Positions 53,507 to 63,884 of a DNA stretch of 64,000 nt are shown here, piece after piece; the stretch's first letter is position 1; each line of letters opens with the position of its first letter. The stretch covers positions 930,001 through 994,000 of the forward strand of contig JAYWVB010000003.1 of assembly GCA_039881045.1 (NCBI GenBank), in the 5' to 3' direction. The notes under the pieces were generated by a model that saw only the letters and a program-made list of their open reading frames with translations, was not told the DNA's origin and did no database searches. This DNA comes from Chaetomium olivaceum (Eukaryota > Ascomycota > Sordariomycetes > Sordariales > Chaetomiaceae). The position numbers and the translations under genes were made by a program.

Positions 53507-53858
53507 AGCCGTGCCATATCTCCCTGTATACTGTGAAGTTTTACTGTGATTATCGTAACGATCGTGGAACGAGCCATCTTGTTTTGCGTGGAGGAACTTG
53601 CCTCTGACGATGAGCGTCTCGAAGTTGGGCTTGGCAGTGGTGGTGCACGGACGGTCTGTTGGGGTCTGTCGGCTGTGGGGTTGGCCCCGCTTTATAAGAG
53701 CCAATGAGATGGCGCAGCCCTAGGCAGCTTCACCGACGACCACGAAAAGATGCAGATTGCAGGGCAACACGGCAACAAGGTGAGAAGGAAAATATTAATT
53801 GAAGCAGCTTATTCCGCTGGAAAAGAGCTCCAAAACAGAGCAACGGTGGAGAGCTGTG
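53507..53858. other. Intergenic, no gene seen
   Basis: About 350 bp between the repeats and the helicase relic. No gene or signal recognised. Confidence 0.35.
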
Positions 53859-54660
53859 CTACGATCTGGGCTCGGAAACCCCAGGGTCTCGCCAGAGCGC
53901 CGCGTCTTCTACGTCATCGGTTTCAGTACCCTGGCCAGATTCAGGCATGGCCTCCCATTCTTGAAACCACGACTCGTGCCTGTGGTCTTGCTCGAACCGC
54001 CGTCTGGTCTCCTCACCCCGTCGTTCCAGCTTGAGGATGGCGTTTCTCATCATGTCTTTGTCAAGCACATTCTTGGGCTCGATAAAGTCACTGCGCGCCG
54101 GTTTTCGAAACAGATGCAGCCCGTCCCAGCTCTGCGCCCTCGACAGCTGCACGTACAGGCTCATGAAGCTGGGTCGAGTCGCCGTGCCGCCCGAGTGGAC
54201 GCCTTTGAGGTTGACGAGGACGTCCGAGAACTGCTTGCCCTGGCTCTTCTGATCTGTCATGGCGAAGGCCGGCGTGCAAAGAGGTCCAGTCCTGTGGGTG
54301 ACCCACCGAAAACCCGGCTTGCCCCTCCATCTGGCTTCGTTGCCTCGCATTTGGCTCGGGATGGCGACCGTCTTGCTCTTGATCAAGATGGTGCCGTTAG
54401 GGACCCCGGGAATTGCGAGGCACAATGCCTACAACACCACGCTCAACCGGTCCGCAAGGAATCATGAGCTGGAACCCATTCTCCTCGCCCGTTGGCGGCC
54501 AAAACACGTTGACAAATAAACAGAAAAACCCGGCACGGCCCCGGAAGCATCCGGACCATGAGACAACCGAGCCATCGGCGATCCTTGAAGCACCACCGAA
54601 CTCGACCACAACCAACGCCGAGCCAGTGCTTGCAATTCCAAGCTCAGGTATGACTTCCTT
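53859..54660 (-). mobile_element. Helitron-type (PIF1-like) helicase C-terminal relic
   Basis: A 188-codon frame (54425-53859, minus) contains CTPAFAMTDQKSQGKQFSDV, then SLYVQLSRAQSWDGLHLFR. These resemble helicase motifs V and VI of PIF1-like helicases, in the form common in fungal Helitrons (AFAMT-x-x-KSQG ... YVALSRA-x-x-x-GL). A second piece upstream, in another frame (54672-54397), reads VVVEFGGASRIADGSVVSW and ends near LMIPCGPVERG. This indicates at least one frameshift. No Walker A, Rep or terminal hairpin was found, so the element is a truncated relic. Helitrons end in CTRR without target duplications, which I could not place here. Confidence 0.6.
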
Positions 54661-55128
54661 CCAGCTCGCCAACTAGGCTAACCACAAAGAAGATACCGAT
54701 CACACCAACGACGGTTCAGACACAGAGCAGTTGTTGTAAGATCAACGCGCTCCGGTTGACACCACCCCAACAAAAAAGAGAAAAAAGCAAACCTCTCCCG
54801 AGCCGATCAGAAGCAAGAGGTCTACAGCGGGGAAAAAGAGAGCGCGACTGTACGATTAGACGCTAATCTGACTGGAGAAACCACCTTTCCTTACTTTCCC
54901 AGCATTCGTAAATAACCATCAAGAAATGGAAAAAATACAATTACATCGTTGACTCCGCTATGGGGCCTACCTGCAGCCGGCAAGTTCCTCCAGGCTCCTT
55001 TGGCGTGCCCGCGCGCAGCGGGCACGGTCACTCCTGTTGAGTACTACCTTGTGGGTGGAGAGCGATAGTAGTCGGTCAATGATAAACACGTTATTTAGTA
55101 GAACATTTTCAAACCCTTGCAGCAACTC
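54661..55128. other. Intergenic, no gene seen
   Basis: This 468-bp gap lies between the helicase relic and tRNA-Pro. It is A-rich on the plus strand around 54760-54960. Nothing recognised. Confidence 0.35.
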
Positions 55129-55215
55129 GGGCCTGTGGTGCAGTGGTTAGCATACTTGCTTTGGGATAACATTCCTTTCTGCAAGTGGTCCCAGGTTCGA
55201 ACCCTGGCTGGCCCC
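55129..55215 (+). tRNA. tRNA-Pro (TGG) with ~14-nt intron
   Basis: Acceptor strands GGGCCTG and CTGGCCC pair apart from one T-T mismatch at position 6. The D-arm is TGGTGCAGTGGTTAGCA, the anticodon stem CTTGC/GCAAG and the T-arm CCAGGTTCGAACCCTGG. The loop starts TTTGGG, giving anticodon TGG with G37, then a 14-nt intron (ATAACATTCCTTTC) and T38. Removal leaves a 73-nt tRNA. A TTTTT terminator follows at 55217-55221. Confidence 0.9.
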
Positions 55216-55440
55216 CTTTTTGTTTCCCAGCTCTCTAGATGCACCTGCGAGTCATACCTGCAACGCCGCTGAGCGCCTCATTAACCCCCACGCGTTTGTC
55301 GTGGAAGTCCTGCTCGGCCCACGAGTGTTGCGAGCTGACTCATTTATGAAATGATTTGATTGGAGAGGAAGAAGTGTGACTCTAGTTTTGGATTCACCAC
55401 CTTCAATGAGCTACCCGCCGTTCATCTGACCCCTTTTGAG

Positions 55441-56241
55441 TTAAACAGCAAACACCTCGTTCGCTGCCGCCGTGATCAATGCCGCCGCAGCGAGATACAG
55501 CTGCGGTCCAACGCTGACTCTCGCCGTGCCCAGCTTGGCAAGGTCGGCGCTGGTCAACGGCTTGCTCTGTACCGGAGACACCTTGCGTGGCTGGATGTTG
55601 GCCCTCCCGTCCAACTCGTCAATCACCCGCTTCACATCCGCTTCAAGCATCTCCCTGTCCCTAGACCAGAAGATATAAACCGTCGTGGCCCCCGCATCCA
55701 AGAACTTCTTCCCTCTTTGGATCGACACATCAAGCTCCCCGCCCAGGAGGAAAGTATCCGACCTGGCATTAACCACAAAGTCCGGCACGCCCACCTCGGC
55801 CGCAACCTTGAGTGCCCGCTTTACCCTGTCCAACGCCTCGTCCTCCCCCATAATCTTCAATGTGTCATGGTACGAGTCCTCTAGGTTGACCCCAACGGCG
55901 CCTAGTTCAGTAATGACGCGGCGGATGACCTCCTCTAGCTGGTCACCGTAACCATCTTGAATATCGATGGTGAAGGGCAGGTTCAACTCGTGCGCTACGG
56001 CGGCGATGGGCTTGAGCAGCGCAAAGTTCTGGTCGAGCGTGAGCTCGTGGTCTTCGACCCCGATGGTCTTAGCGAGCGCGTAGCTTGCCGATGCTAGGGC
56101 GCGGCATCCGGGTAGGGAGCCGACAATGCGGGCTGAGGTGGCGTCGTATACGTTGGCAAGGAGGAGGGGTTTGCCGGGTATGTGGAGGGCCTTGAAGACC
56201 TTGGCTTGGGCCGCGAGGGCCGTGATGGAGGGAGTGGTCAT
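55441..56241 (-). CDS. PEP phosphomutase / isocitrate lyase superfamily enzyme
   Basis: A single exon encodes 266 aa. Features of the ICL/PEPM barrel are LLANVYDATSARI at strand 1, ALASASYALAKTIG, TIDIQDGYGD (metal-binding Asp), GVNLEDSYHD (metal-binding Glu-Asp), VNARSDTFL and TVYIFWS. The catalytic KKCGH loop of true isocitrate lyase is missing. The protein is half the length of isocitrate lyase and so belongs to the short PEPM-like branch: carboxyphosphonoenolpyruvate mutase, 2-methylisocitrate lyase-like or oxaloacetate hydrolase-like. The exact reaction is unknown. No introns, unlike most neighbours. Probably cytosolic. Confidence 0.87.
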   Translation of the reverse strand: MTTPSITALAAQAKVFKALHIPGKPLLLANVYDATSARIVGSLPGCRALASASYALAKTIGVEDHELTLDQNFALLKPIAAVAHELNLPFTIDIQDGYGDQLEEVIRRVITELGAVGVNLEDSYHDTLKIMGEDEALDRVKRALKVAAEVGVPDFVVNARSDTFLLGGELDVSIQRGKKFLDAGATTVYIFWSRDREMLEADVKRVIDELDGRANIQPRKVSPVQSKPLTSADLAKLGTARVSVGPQLYLAAAALITAAANEVFAV

Positions 56242-57007
56242 GTTGAGGGTTGGGGGTGTTGATACTGGACGAGAGTAAGGGATGCGATGTGATTTGTGGG
56301 TTCTGAGACGATTGGAAGATGAGTCAAAGAAGACTGGTTTCTAATATAGTTTGCATTCAACGGCAAGCTTTATACATGTGCTTTTCGGAGGAACCGTGTG
56401 AAGCCGTCGGCCTTCGGAGCTTACTGCAGGCTGCTTACACATCGGAAACCCCGCTTCATTCTCGGCAAGCCTGTCAAAGGGCGCGGTCCTTACACGTCTG
56501 ACGTCCAAGACCAAGACGTCTGATGTTGTGCTAACGTGTAGTCTGCGATCGGCGCGGCACATCATAGACCCATCAAAAATGGCCCGTTTGGGAAAACGAA
56601 GCTCGCACCGCGTTTCTGGCATTTAGACAAGCGAAAAAGTATACTGTATTTAGACCATCATCAAGACAGGGAGTGGAACCATTATTTGCGATTATTAAAG
56701 AAAAGATATGTCATAACATCGTGAACTTCTAAATCATCTAGATAAAAGGAAAACAAAGTCCCTGGCAATGCACCGCCGCCCCCGATGGATAGTGGTACAA
56801 ATGTTGGCACAACCATCCCTTAACCCCTGAACAAGCGAGCTCAAGCGGCCATAGCCACGAGCACACTGCTTGACTACCTCTCCAGATAACCCCCCGTCAT
56901 CCACCCGCCTGGTGTGCTGGGCCGTTTAGAGGGCCAGTCCGATCGCAACGCGCAGTTGCATAGCCGGCCGAAATCCAGGGCAGTCGGGGATCTCTGTGGC
57001 GGACCTG
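56242..57007. other. Intergenic, no gene seen
   Basis: This 766-bp gap lies between two minus-strand genes. An AT-rich part lies at 56630-56760. No gene. Confidence 0.4.
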
Positions 57008-58267
57008 CTACGAGCCGTCCTGGCCCAGCACAACCCAGGGGTCAACGTCCTCATCTGCCTCCACCAAATCCATCGTCGCCGAGGTTGCATTCCCATCACG
57101 CCCATCTAGCATGGCCCAAGCCATCTCGCTTCCCTCGTCCCCTCCACAAAAGGAAATCTCCGAAACAGAAATCGTATCAAGCAAATCATCATCCACCGAC
57201 ATGGCAGAAACGGCGTCGTCGGCCAGCTCGTAAACGACCGTCAACCGGGGGGTATCATGCGCAGTCTCCATCCAGGGCCGGTGTTCCTCCCGCGCCGGGG
57301 CATCCGAGAAAGCAGAACCAGAACCAGAAAGCATCCATTCCGCCAACGCCTCGTCCGCGCCAAACGCCGAGAACGCCAAATCCACCGCCGACAAAGAAAT
57401 AGCACCTCTCCTCTCATCCCGCCTGCTCCGCTTCGCAGGCCGCACCCGCAGCGAGTAGGTCGGCTCGTCGCGAATGATGCCGTCCAGCGAGAACCCTTCC
57501 CCGCGCTCGTGTTCGTCGTCGTACAGGAGGCCCATGCGGTACAGTTCTGCCACCTCGGCCTGCTCGTCCCTTAGAGTGTTGCCGTGCTCCTCATCCTCCC
57601 ACCTCAGTTCCTGTTCCCGATGTTGTTGACGTCCACGTCGCCGCGTCTTGGTGGTCTTCTCGTCGCGAAACGCGTCTTGTCGTTCGAGTGACGGCGGGCG
57701 GCGCCCTGCTGCTAAACTGCTGCTGTTGCTGCTGCTGCTGCTGGCAGTCCCATCCCCGCCATTCTCGCCACTGGTACACCTTCTCCGGCTAATCGACCTG
57801 CCACTTCCCCTGCCACCGCTACTACAGTCTCCCTCGCCCGGAAGCTGGATGCTGGACCGGGCTATTGTGTAACCCTCGGCCGCGTCCGCACCCCATGAAA
57901 CGCGCGGTTTTTGATATGATTGCTGGGCTTGGCGCAAGCGGTGGCGGTGGAGTCTCCGGCGTTGGTTGGTGTGGTGACGGTTGATGTGTTGGCGGGTGGT
58001 GGCGGTCGTGTTGTCGTCGCCGTGGTCTAGCAGAGACTGGGAGCGTGGACTGAGGTCCAAGGCCTTGGCGTTGTGATGAAGGATGGCAGATTGGTGAAAT
58101 CGACTAGGGCGGTTGTTGCGGCGACTTCCGGTGTGACTTGGACTTAACGGCTCCGAGAGGTCCGGGTCGGACTCGGGGTCGGAGGTGGAGGCCTGAGGTC
58201 CGCCAAAGGACGGGCCCCCGGGGTTGGGAGACATGAAGGAGGTGGAGTCTCGGAGGGGGAGTCCCAT
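57008..58267 (-). CDS. Hypothetical disordered protein (419 aa)
   Basis: A single open frame encodes 419 aa. It is rich in Ser, Arg, Asp and His, with a histidine/arginine cluster at ~92-113 and poly-Ser at ~180-186. Segments that look more conserved are KPRVSWGADAAEGYTIARSS (~121-140), MGLLYDDEHERGEGFSLDGI (~244-263) with the following DEPTYSLRVRPAKRSRRDER, and an acidic C-terminus (DMVEADEDVDPWVVLG-like). The RPAKRSRRDER stretch could be a nuclear localisation signal. I recognise no domain. The third-position bias and the long single frame support it as a gene; an intron near the C-terminus cannot be excluded. Confidence 0.6.
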   Translation of the reverse strand: MGLPLRDSTSFMSPNPGGPSFGGPQASTSDPESDPDLSEPLSPSHTGSRRNNRPSRFHQSAILHHNAKALDLSPRSQSLLDHGDDNTTATTRQHINRHHTNQRRRLHRHRLRQAQQSYQKPRVSWGADAAEGYTIARSSIQLPGEGDCSSGGRGSGRSISRRRCTSGENGGDGTASSSSSNSSSLAAGRRPPSLERQDAFRDEKTTKTRRRGRQQHREQELRWEDEEHGNTLRDEQAEVAELYRMGLLYDDEHERGEGFSLDGIIRDEPTYSLRVRPAKRSRRDERRGAISLSAVDLAFSAFGADEALAEWMLSGSGSAFSDAPAREEHRPWMETAHDTPRLTVVYELADDAVSAMSVDDDLLDTISVSEISFCGGDEGSEMAWAMLDGRDGNATSATMDLVEADEDVDPWVVLGQDGS

Positions 58268-59242
58268 GATGGGTGGACTTTTGTATCGTTGGATTGCAAA
58301 GTTGTAAACCTGGCCTTTTTGCTGTTGTTGTTTCTTCGGTCAAACTCGGTGACTGCAAAGCACTGTGTGCCTGCAAATGGCGTTGAGGACTCGCCGGTGA
58401 TGCGAACAAATCGTCAAATGTGTCTGACCGAAACGAGGGGAACATGCCAGAACAAGAAAGGGTTCATTGTCTTATACAATAGGGCGCATTGTGTCGACCT
58501 TTGGGTCGCTTATTGGCCTCATCTGTAACAATATTCGAGTCATGATGCGCGGCCCCCATCGGCCAGGTTCATTGGGCATGGCCTCAATCGCCGTATTGGG
58601 GGGCGAAGATCGAGTCTCATTGGTGCGTCCAGCCCTGTGACTCACTTTCCGTGGCGGCCCTGCCCTTTCGGGACCCTGGTGGTGGCAGGGCTAGGCAGAG
58701 CTGCCGCCTGGGGTGGAAGCGCCCTTCCTCCCCCTGTCGTTGGCTCAAGGCAGAATCCCCCACAGTTAAGGCTGTCATCTGATGCACAAGGCATTGTCCA
58801 TTCTCCAAGACCGGCAAAATTCTGGGGCGGTCATCTGGAATCATTTAAAGCTTATTCAATGGTGAGCGAGTTCACTGACGGGTTTTTGCTTTCATTTTAG
58901 TGGTTCCGCGCTTTGGGGGATGAGCACATGGTTCCCAGTGACACGTTTCGACGTTCCAGATCCAACGGCGACCCCGACTCGGACCCAACAGTATTCGCCA
59001 TTTGACCGTGCAGGGCTCTGCTTTTATGTCACACGTAGGGCTGGAGTCTTTTGCTTGGTGGCTGTTTAAATTTCACATTCCACTATTTTCGGCTTTCCGC
59101 AACCTGTACCCGACATCTGGCGGGAGAAGAGTCACAGGACTGTCAAAGACATCGAGGTACAAACGCCGTCGAGCAGGCATATACGGAGCGTGATGATCTA
59201 AATTGTGACAAGGCAAAACGGTGCAGCGCTTGGAGTTTACTG
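58268..59242. other. Intergenic, no gene seen
   Basis: This 975-bp gap lies upstream of the disordered-protein gene and downstream of the DUF3632 gene. No coding signal or repeat. Confidence 0.4.
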
Positions 59243-60253
59243 CTAATACCATGCTAAAATCATGACTGCGGCCTTCTGCACAGCTCTCATGGTCTCGGCT
59301 GCTTCGAGCGCACTCTTGCGAGTCTGGTCGCTCCAACCGGACCTTTCGTCTGCCAATTCCTCAAACCGGCCCATCCAGAAGCGCCATCGTTCTAGGCATG
59401 TGGAGGCCGGTCCAGAGTACAGCGGGCCCTGCTTTAGGTGGTTCGGGTCGGCTTCCGGAAGCTCTGAGGTGGACTCCTCTGTTTCCAATGACCATCGGAA
59501 TAGTGGCCTGGCCGCATGTCTGATCCAAGTACAGGCGACCTGTATTCTGCAGTCCGCCATGCCGGCTTTGGGGAGCGCTTTCAGGTCTTCTTCAAGGGCC
59601 GATCGGAGGGCATCCGTAATCTGGTCATATGGACCGAGTACGCCTGCTGTGTAGCATCGGGCCCCAAAAGCGTTGGTGTTGAGCCATATTTGTGCCGATT
59701 CAAGGGTAAAGTCTTCCCCTTCCAAAGTTGGGTCTGTGTCCATCGCTTGGTCAGTTATCTGCGTACGCCTAGGAGGCAAAGATACACGGAAATATCTTAC
59801 CACAACAGTGGACCTCAAAGCAGGTCGGCCAGAGAGGCAAGTCTTCCCAGACTCGTTTCTGTGCCTTCTGGATGTCAGCTAAAAGCGTGGAAAAGGAGCT
59901 CGGTGGAGGAGACTGACCACCCACGTGTTCAACTCCCCATTTGTGCACCGCTTGAGCTGTTCAAGAATCCGCACAAGGTAGTCCTGAACTGCACTCCCAG
60001 CATCGGGGCTTTGGGCAATGCGTATGATGATGACCCAAAGCCTCCAGAGATAGTCCCCGGCCTCTTCGCCGCCTTGGAGAGCGGGGCAGAGTCCGTCTAG
60101 CCGCTGGGCAACCTCGGCCGCAGCATACGGTGTTGCGGGATGCATTCCGTGGGCGAGGGCATGGAGGATGTTCATATCCTGGTCGGTGAGATCCATGTCC
60201 TTGACTCTATTGAGGTGGGCGAGCATTGAGATACAACTGTCTCTGGACGCCAT
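59243..60253 (-). CDS. DUF3632-like fungal protein
   Basis: Three exons (60253-59921, 59867-59801, 59733-59243) give 296 aa, all in frame. The helical N-terminal half includes DYLWRLWVIIIRIAQ. The second exon reads KAQKRVWEDLPLWPTCFEVH, and the third contains QIWLNTNAFGARCYTAG. The W-x-x-LP-L-W segment followed by an alanine/asparagine-rich W-x-N-x-NAF-A-R segment is the pattern of DUF3632, a family confined to filamentous ascomycetes. Its function is unknown. The first donor is GTGGTC, a weak site. The second acceptor is CACAG, 15 bases after a CTGAC branch site. No signal peptide or membrane helix. Confidence 0.72.
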
Positions 60254-61000
60254 CGTAAGAGGGAATATGTTGTGGTCTGGGTGCTGGGCGGTCAAAAGAA
60301 AGAAAAGAAACCCAAATTCGCAAAAGCGAGCATTAAATGCAAAGGCAGATCAAGCTCAACACCTACTCTGTTTCTTCCACCAAAGTTTGAGGACGGATGA
60401 GGACAGATGCAGCAAGCAAAATGAGCATTCTCGGCCACCCATAGAAAGCACGAGATGGTTGGGGCGGTTAGAGCCTCGCTAATTATTTTATCTATTCAAC
60501 AGTCGTGGTTGATTGGCATTTAATTACCTTACTTGTTGCGCGTGCAACGATGGAGCAGGGGAAGAAAAAGTAAGTCTGCCTAGAAGTCCCATAAAATGAC
60601 AAAAACCAGCGTCGAAACCAGGAGCGGCCTATCTTTGCACGATCTGCAGTGTGGTGTCCTGATGGCCGCCACAAGTTGCGGTTTTAACCACTTTGCTACT
60701 GGCTTCAACTCTGGCTGTGGGAAGGAGGGAGTAGGCAAGGTGATAACCCTGGGGTGAAACAAAGCTCGGATCTGAACAAAGTTTGTGCGGGAAGTTGCGA
60801 GCTGGGGGGGATATGGGCGGAATAAGGCACCTGCAAGCGGAAGTGATTGCACATACCATGGTGGACCATGGCTGGGATGCGCTAGCAGTTTGATCAACTC
60901 GGCCACAACCACATCGTGTTCATCGAGGGGTTAAAGAACCTCAACCAAGTTCACTGTAGTATATAGTCTACTTCATCAGCGTCAGCCATCTGACCCCGTG
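60254..61000. other. Intergenic, no gene seen
   Basis: This 747-bp gap lies between two minus-strand genes. It contains the DUF3632 promoter. Nothing recognised. Confidence 0.4.
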
Positions 61001-61648
61001 CTATTCCCCACATGGCGACCATTCGACTTCAACTTGCTGAACGGTAAGAGAAAACGGAGACCCGTCGCCCAAGTCGCCCGAGGTCGACGAAGACCGGGAA
61101 GTTAATGATGCCCGTGTCGCGATCTGAACCCGGCTTTCGTCTCTGCCGCAAGGTGAGGCAAGTCTCGATTCTTCGGGGATCGATTCGCGGCGTGTATAGT
61201 ACCCAACCAGTTCCCCAACGACGCTGGCTTTTGTTTGGGACGTGCCGTTGCCTAGTCCATCAGTGACTATCGTGTAAGTCGACTGGAGTGTTGCGGTCAA
61301 GTCGGCGTCCGCCCGCACCAATCCGTGGTAGACGGTACCCATAACCTCAAAGTTGTATCCGCGGGGGTGGCTGAGCGTCAGCGCAATGTTGCATATTTTG
61401 CTCTTGTGCTGCGGAGATATCCCAGGACCGATGTACAAGTGGAACTCGTCAAAGCCAAACGTTATAGTGGTTCGATCAGAACTGAAGGATGTCGATATGC
61501 CTATATCCGGGGGACAACCAGCTCCTTCTGCACTAATTGACGTGATGGTGATGTTGCTGGGCTCGGGAACTTGAAGACTGGTAGCAGATGCCAAGGGAAT
61601 GACCGCCATCAGCAGGAGGCTAAGAGGGCCATGAAATACGGGAAACAT
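61001..61648 (-). CDS. Secreted DUF4360-like protein
   Basis: A single exon encodes 215 aa. A signal peptide covers residues 1-~22 (FHGPLSLLLMAVIPLASATS). The mature part begins with NITITSISAEGAGCPPDIGI and continues TFGFDEFHLYIGPG, SKICNIALTLSHPRGYNFEV and QVEVEWSPCGE. The cysteine in GAGCP, the F-D-x-F-x-x-x-x-G-P-G segment and the K-x-C-x-I-x-L-x-L-x-x-P-x-G segment are characteristic of DUF4360, a secreted fungal family of unknown function. The frame is open upstream to 61726, but ATG 61648 places the signal peptide at the N-terminus. Probably extracellular. Confidence 0.8.
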   Translation of the reverse strand: MFPVFHGPLSLLLMAVIPLASATSLQVPEPSNITITSISAEGAGCPPDIGISTSFSSDRTTITFGFDEFHLYIGPGISPQHKSKICNIALTLSHPRGYNFEVMGTVYHGLVRADADLTATLQSTYTIVTDGLGNGTSQTKASVVGELVGYYTRRESIPEESRLASPCGRDESRVQIATRASLTSRSSSTSGDLGDGSPFSLTVQQVEVEWSPCGE

Positions 61649-62849
61649 GGTTCTGGCCTTTTCGAGGTAGTTTGTGAGTACTGGAACATGGCAACAGACG
61701 AGGGAATGCCAGTGGAAAGTGGACAAGTCAGTGAGTGGCCGAGGATACAGCTTAATACATGATCTTGCTTATCGTCCTGCAAGCTTACGAGTTAGGATGT
61801 AACCCAAAGCGATAGAAATAGCAATTATAAATTATTTCGGCTGCTCGAGAATGGTGCCGAGGGGACAAAAGTGCAATGCATCGTATGAGCCTTTTGGTAC
61901 AACTCTGCATCTTAACCGAGCAGTTGCATCTCGTGGTTTTATTTTTCCAAGATCGTTCTGAGGCTCGATACCGCTGGCGCTTTGTCTGTCTCTAAGGTAT
62001 CCAACCTTCTCTTGCGCCCAACTCTTACTAGTGGCAACCCATTTCTCGATTCGGTGGAATCAAGTCATGTACACAATAAGAATTGCCTCCACAGAGAATT
62101 GACAGGCGTAAGACGGTGCAATGAGCCCATCCTATTGTCTCCGAGTGGTATCTCAGGCGTTGGGGGCGGCCTTGTGTCGCCGGGCTCCGGCCGGGGATCG
62201 GAGGGTGTGCGCCGCGGCAGAAGAGCACGTCTGTATCGTGTTGCCTGCTATTTTTTCCAGCGCGTCACACCGTCCGTCACAGCTTTACTCAGCAGGATTC
62301 TCATAGAACCATCCATGCATGTTTAGTGTGCTCGTTTAGTGCGCAAGAATAAAACATATTCCCTGTGTTGTCGTCTTGCCTGTGGGATTGAAAAGCAGCT
62401 GACAAATTTCGGTCAGTCCAGTTTCAGGCCCCTGCTCTTGACCAACCAGACAAGGAGAAAGGGAATAATCGGCACGGCCTTTGTTACAGCCGATTCTGCT
62501 GGGAAAATGGGGGCCGGACCGGCGATACGGCCATTCAAGCTCCGCATCGGCATTCTCAATCAGTGGTCGGTCATGGTGGCCCGACGCCGAACTCACCTTT
62601 GCACAGTAATGCTTGATGCCACATACAATGCTGAAATCATGGCGTGCTTCAACGCAATGAGTGTATATAAGAAGTCGATGTCTTCTGGATTTCACAACTT
62701 CAGTCCAGATCATCACACTCTCACGTTCACCATCACTGCAAGCTCAAAGCAAACACCACCCTCGGAGTTAACAGCTTGTCGCACTTTCACACACAACACC
62801 AAGCAGTATCAAGCTTTCAAGGTTCAACGCTTCAGCCCCCCCACTCACC
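61649..62849 (+). promoter_or_regulatory. Intergenic with TATA box upstream of MDR reductase
   Basis: This 1.2-kb gap separates divergent genes. TATATAA lies at 62664-62670, about 180 bp before the reductase start, followed by a CA-rich leader. Short ORFs have no content. No other feature. Confidence 0.45.
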
Positions 62850-63884
62850 ATGTCTCAAACTGCCAACCTCGCGGCCATTCTGCCCTCCGCCGGCGCCAAG
62901 CTCGTCGTCCAAGAGCGCCCTATCCCTACCCCCGGTCCCGATGAGATCCTCGTACGCAACCACGCCATCGCCCTCAACCCCATCGACTGGAAGCGCATCG
63001 ACTACAACATCGCCCTCCCGTCTTACCCCGCCGTCCTCGGCTCCGACGTCTCTGGCGTCGTCGCCGCGGTGGGCGCCAACGTGACCGCCTTCCAGCCCGG
63101 CGACCGCGTCATCGGCACCGCCGCCGGCATGGCCACGGGCAACGCCGACAACGCCGCCTACCAGACCTACACGGTGCTGCTCGCCTCCGCCGCCGCCAAG
63201 CTGCCCGACGCCATCGCCTTCAAGGACGGTGTCGCCGCCGTCACCGCTGTCAGCACCGCCACCCTCGCCCTGTTCGACGTCCTCGGGCTGCCTGCCCCGG
63301 AGAGCACCGCCAAGCCCGCGTCCAACACGGGTATTCTGGTCTGGGGTGCCGCGTCGGCCACGGGAGCTGGCACCGTGCAGCTCGCCCGCTTGGCGGGGCT
63401 CAAAGTGTTTGCGACGGCTAGGCCGCAGCACCATGCTAAGGTGCGCTCGCTGGGCGCCACGGCGGTTGTTGACTACCGCTCGCCTACAGCTGTTGAGGAT
63501 CTCGCGGCTGCGGCGAAAGAGGCTGGTGTGAATGTTGCGCTTGCCGTGGATTCCATCTCTACCAACGACACTTTCCCGTTGATCGTCGATTTTCTAGCCA
63601 AGTTTGACGGCCCCAAGAAGGTCGCCCATCTCCTGCAGTGGCCCGAGAACGTGGCTAAGCCGGCGGATGTCGAGGCGGAGTGGGTGCAGGGGTTCAAGAT
63701 CTGGGTCGCCAGGAAGGATCTATCCGAGTTGGTGTTCAACAAGTTGTTGACTGGGTGGTTGGAGAAGGGAGAGGTTGTCCCGGGCACCGTTAGGGTTATT
63801 GATGGCGGACTGGGTGGGCTGCAGACGGCGCTGGATGTGCTGAGGAAAGGGGTGAGCGGTGAGAAGCTGGTGGTTGAGCTCTGA
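62850..63884 (+). CDS. Medium-chain dehydrogenase/reductase, trans-enoyl-reductase-like
   Basis: A single exon encodes 344 aa. The GroES-like half contains RNHAIALNPIDWKRIDY and YPAVLGSDVSGVVAAVGANV. The nucleotide-binding half contains ILVWGAASATGAGTVQLARLAG, an alanine-rich variant of the GxGxxG motif, then FATARPQHHAKVRSLGATAVVDY. The zinc-binding Cys/His residues of alcohol dehydrogenases are absent. This matches the zinc-free ToxD/LovC-like fungal enoyl-reductase group, which uses NADPH. LovC itself works with a polyketide synthase, but no synthase lies in the window, so this is more likely a general enoyl or quinone reductase. Codon use is strongly C-ending in the first half, suggesting good expression. 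Confidence 0.87.
   Translation: MSQTANLAAILPSAGAKLVVQERPIPTPGPDEILVRNHAIALNPIDWKRIDYNIALPSYPAVLGSDVSGVVAAVGANVTAFQPGDRVIGTAAGMATGNADNAAYQTYTVLLASAAAKLPDAIAFKDGVAAVTAVSTATLALFDVLGLPAPESTAKPASNTGILVWGAASATGAGTVQLARLAGLKVFATARPQHHAKVRSLGATAVVDYRSPTAVEDLAAAAKEAGVNVALAVDSISTNDTFPLIVDFLAKFDGPKKVAHLLQWPENVAKPADVEAEWVQGFKIWVARKDLSELVFNKLLTGWLEKGEVVPGTVRVIDGGLGGLQTALDVLRKGVSGEKLVVEL

Noticed and set aside
53120..53704. Minus-strand frame with repeated SSYVPPG-like peptides
   Set aside because: It is translation of the 47-bp minisatellite. The unit is not a multiple of three, so the peptide repeat changes phase and is not a gene.
62850..63884. Part of a polyketide cluster because of LovC/ToxD resemblance
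   Set aside because: No synthase, transporter or tailoring genes lie nearby within the window.
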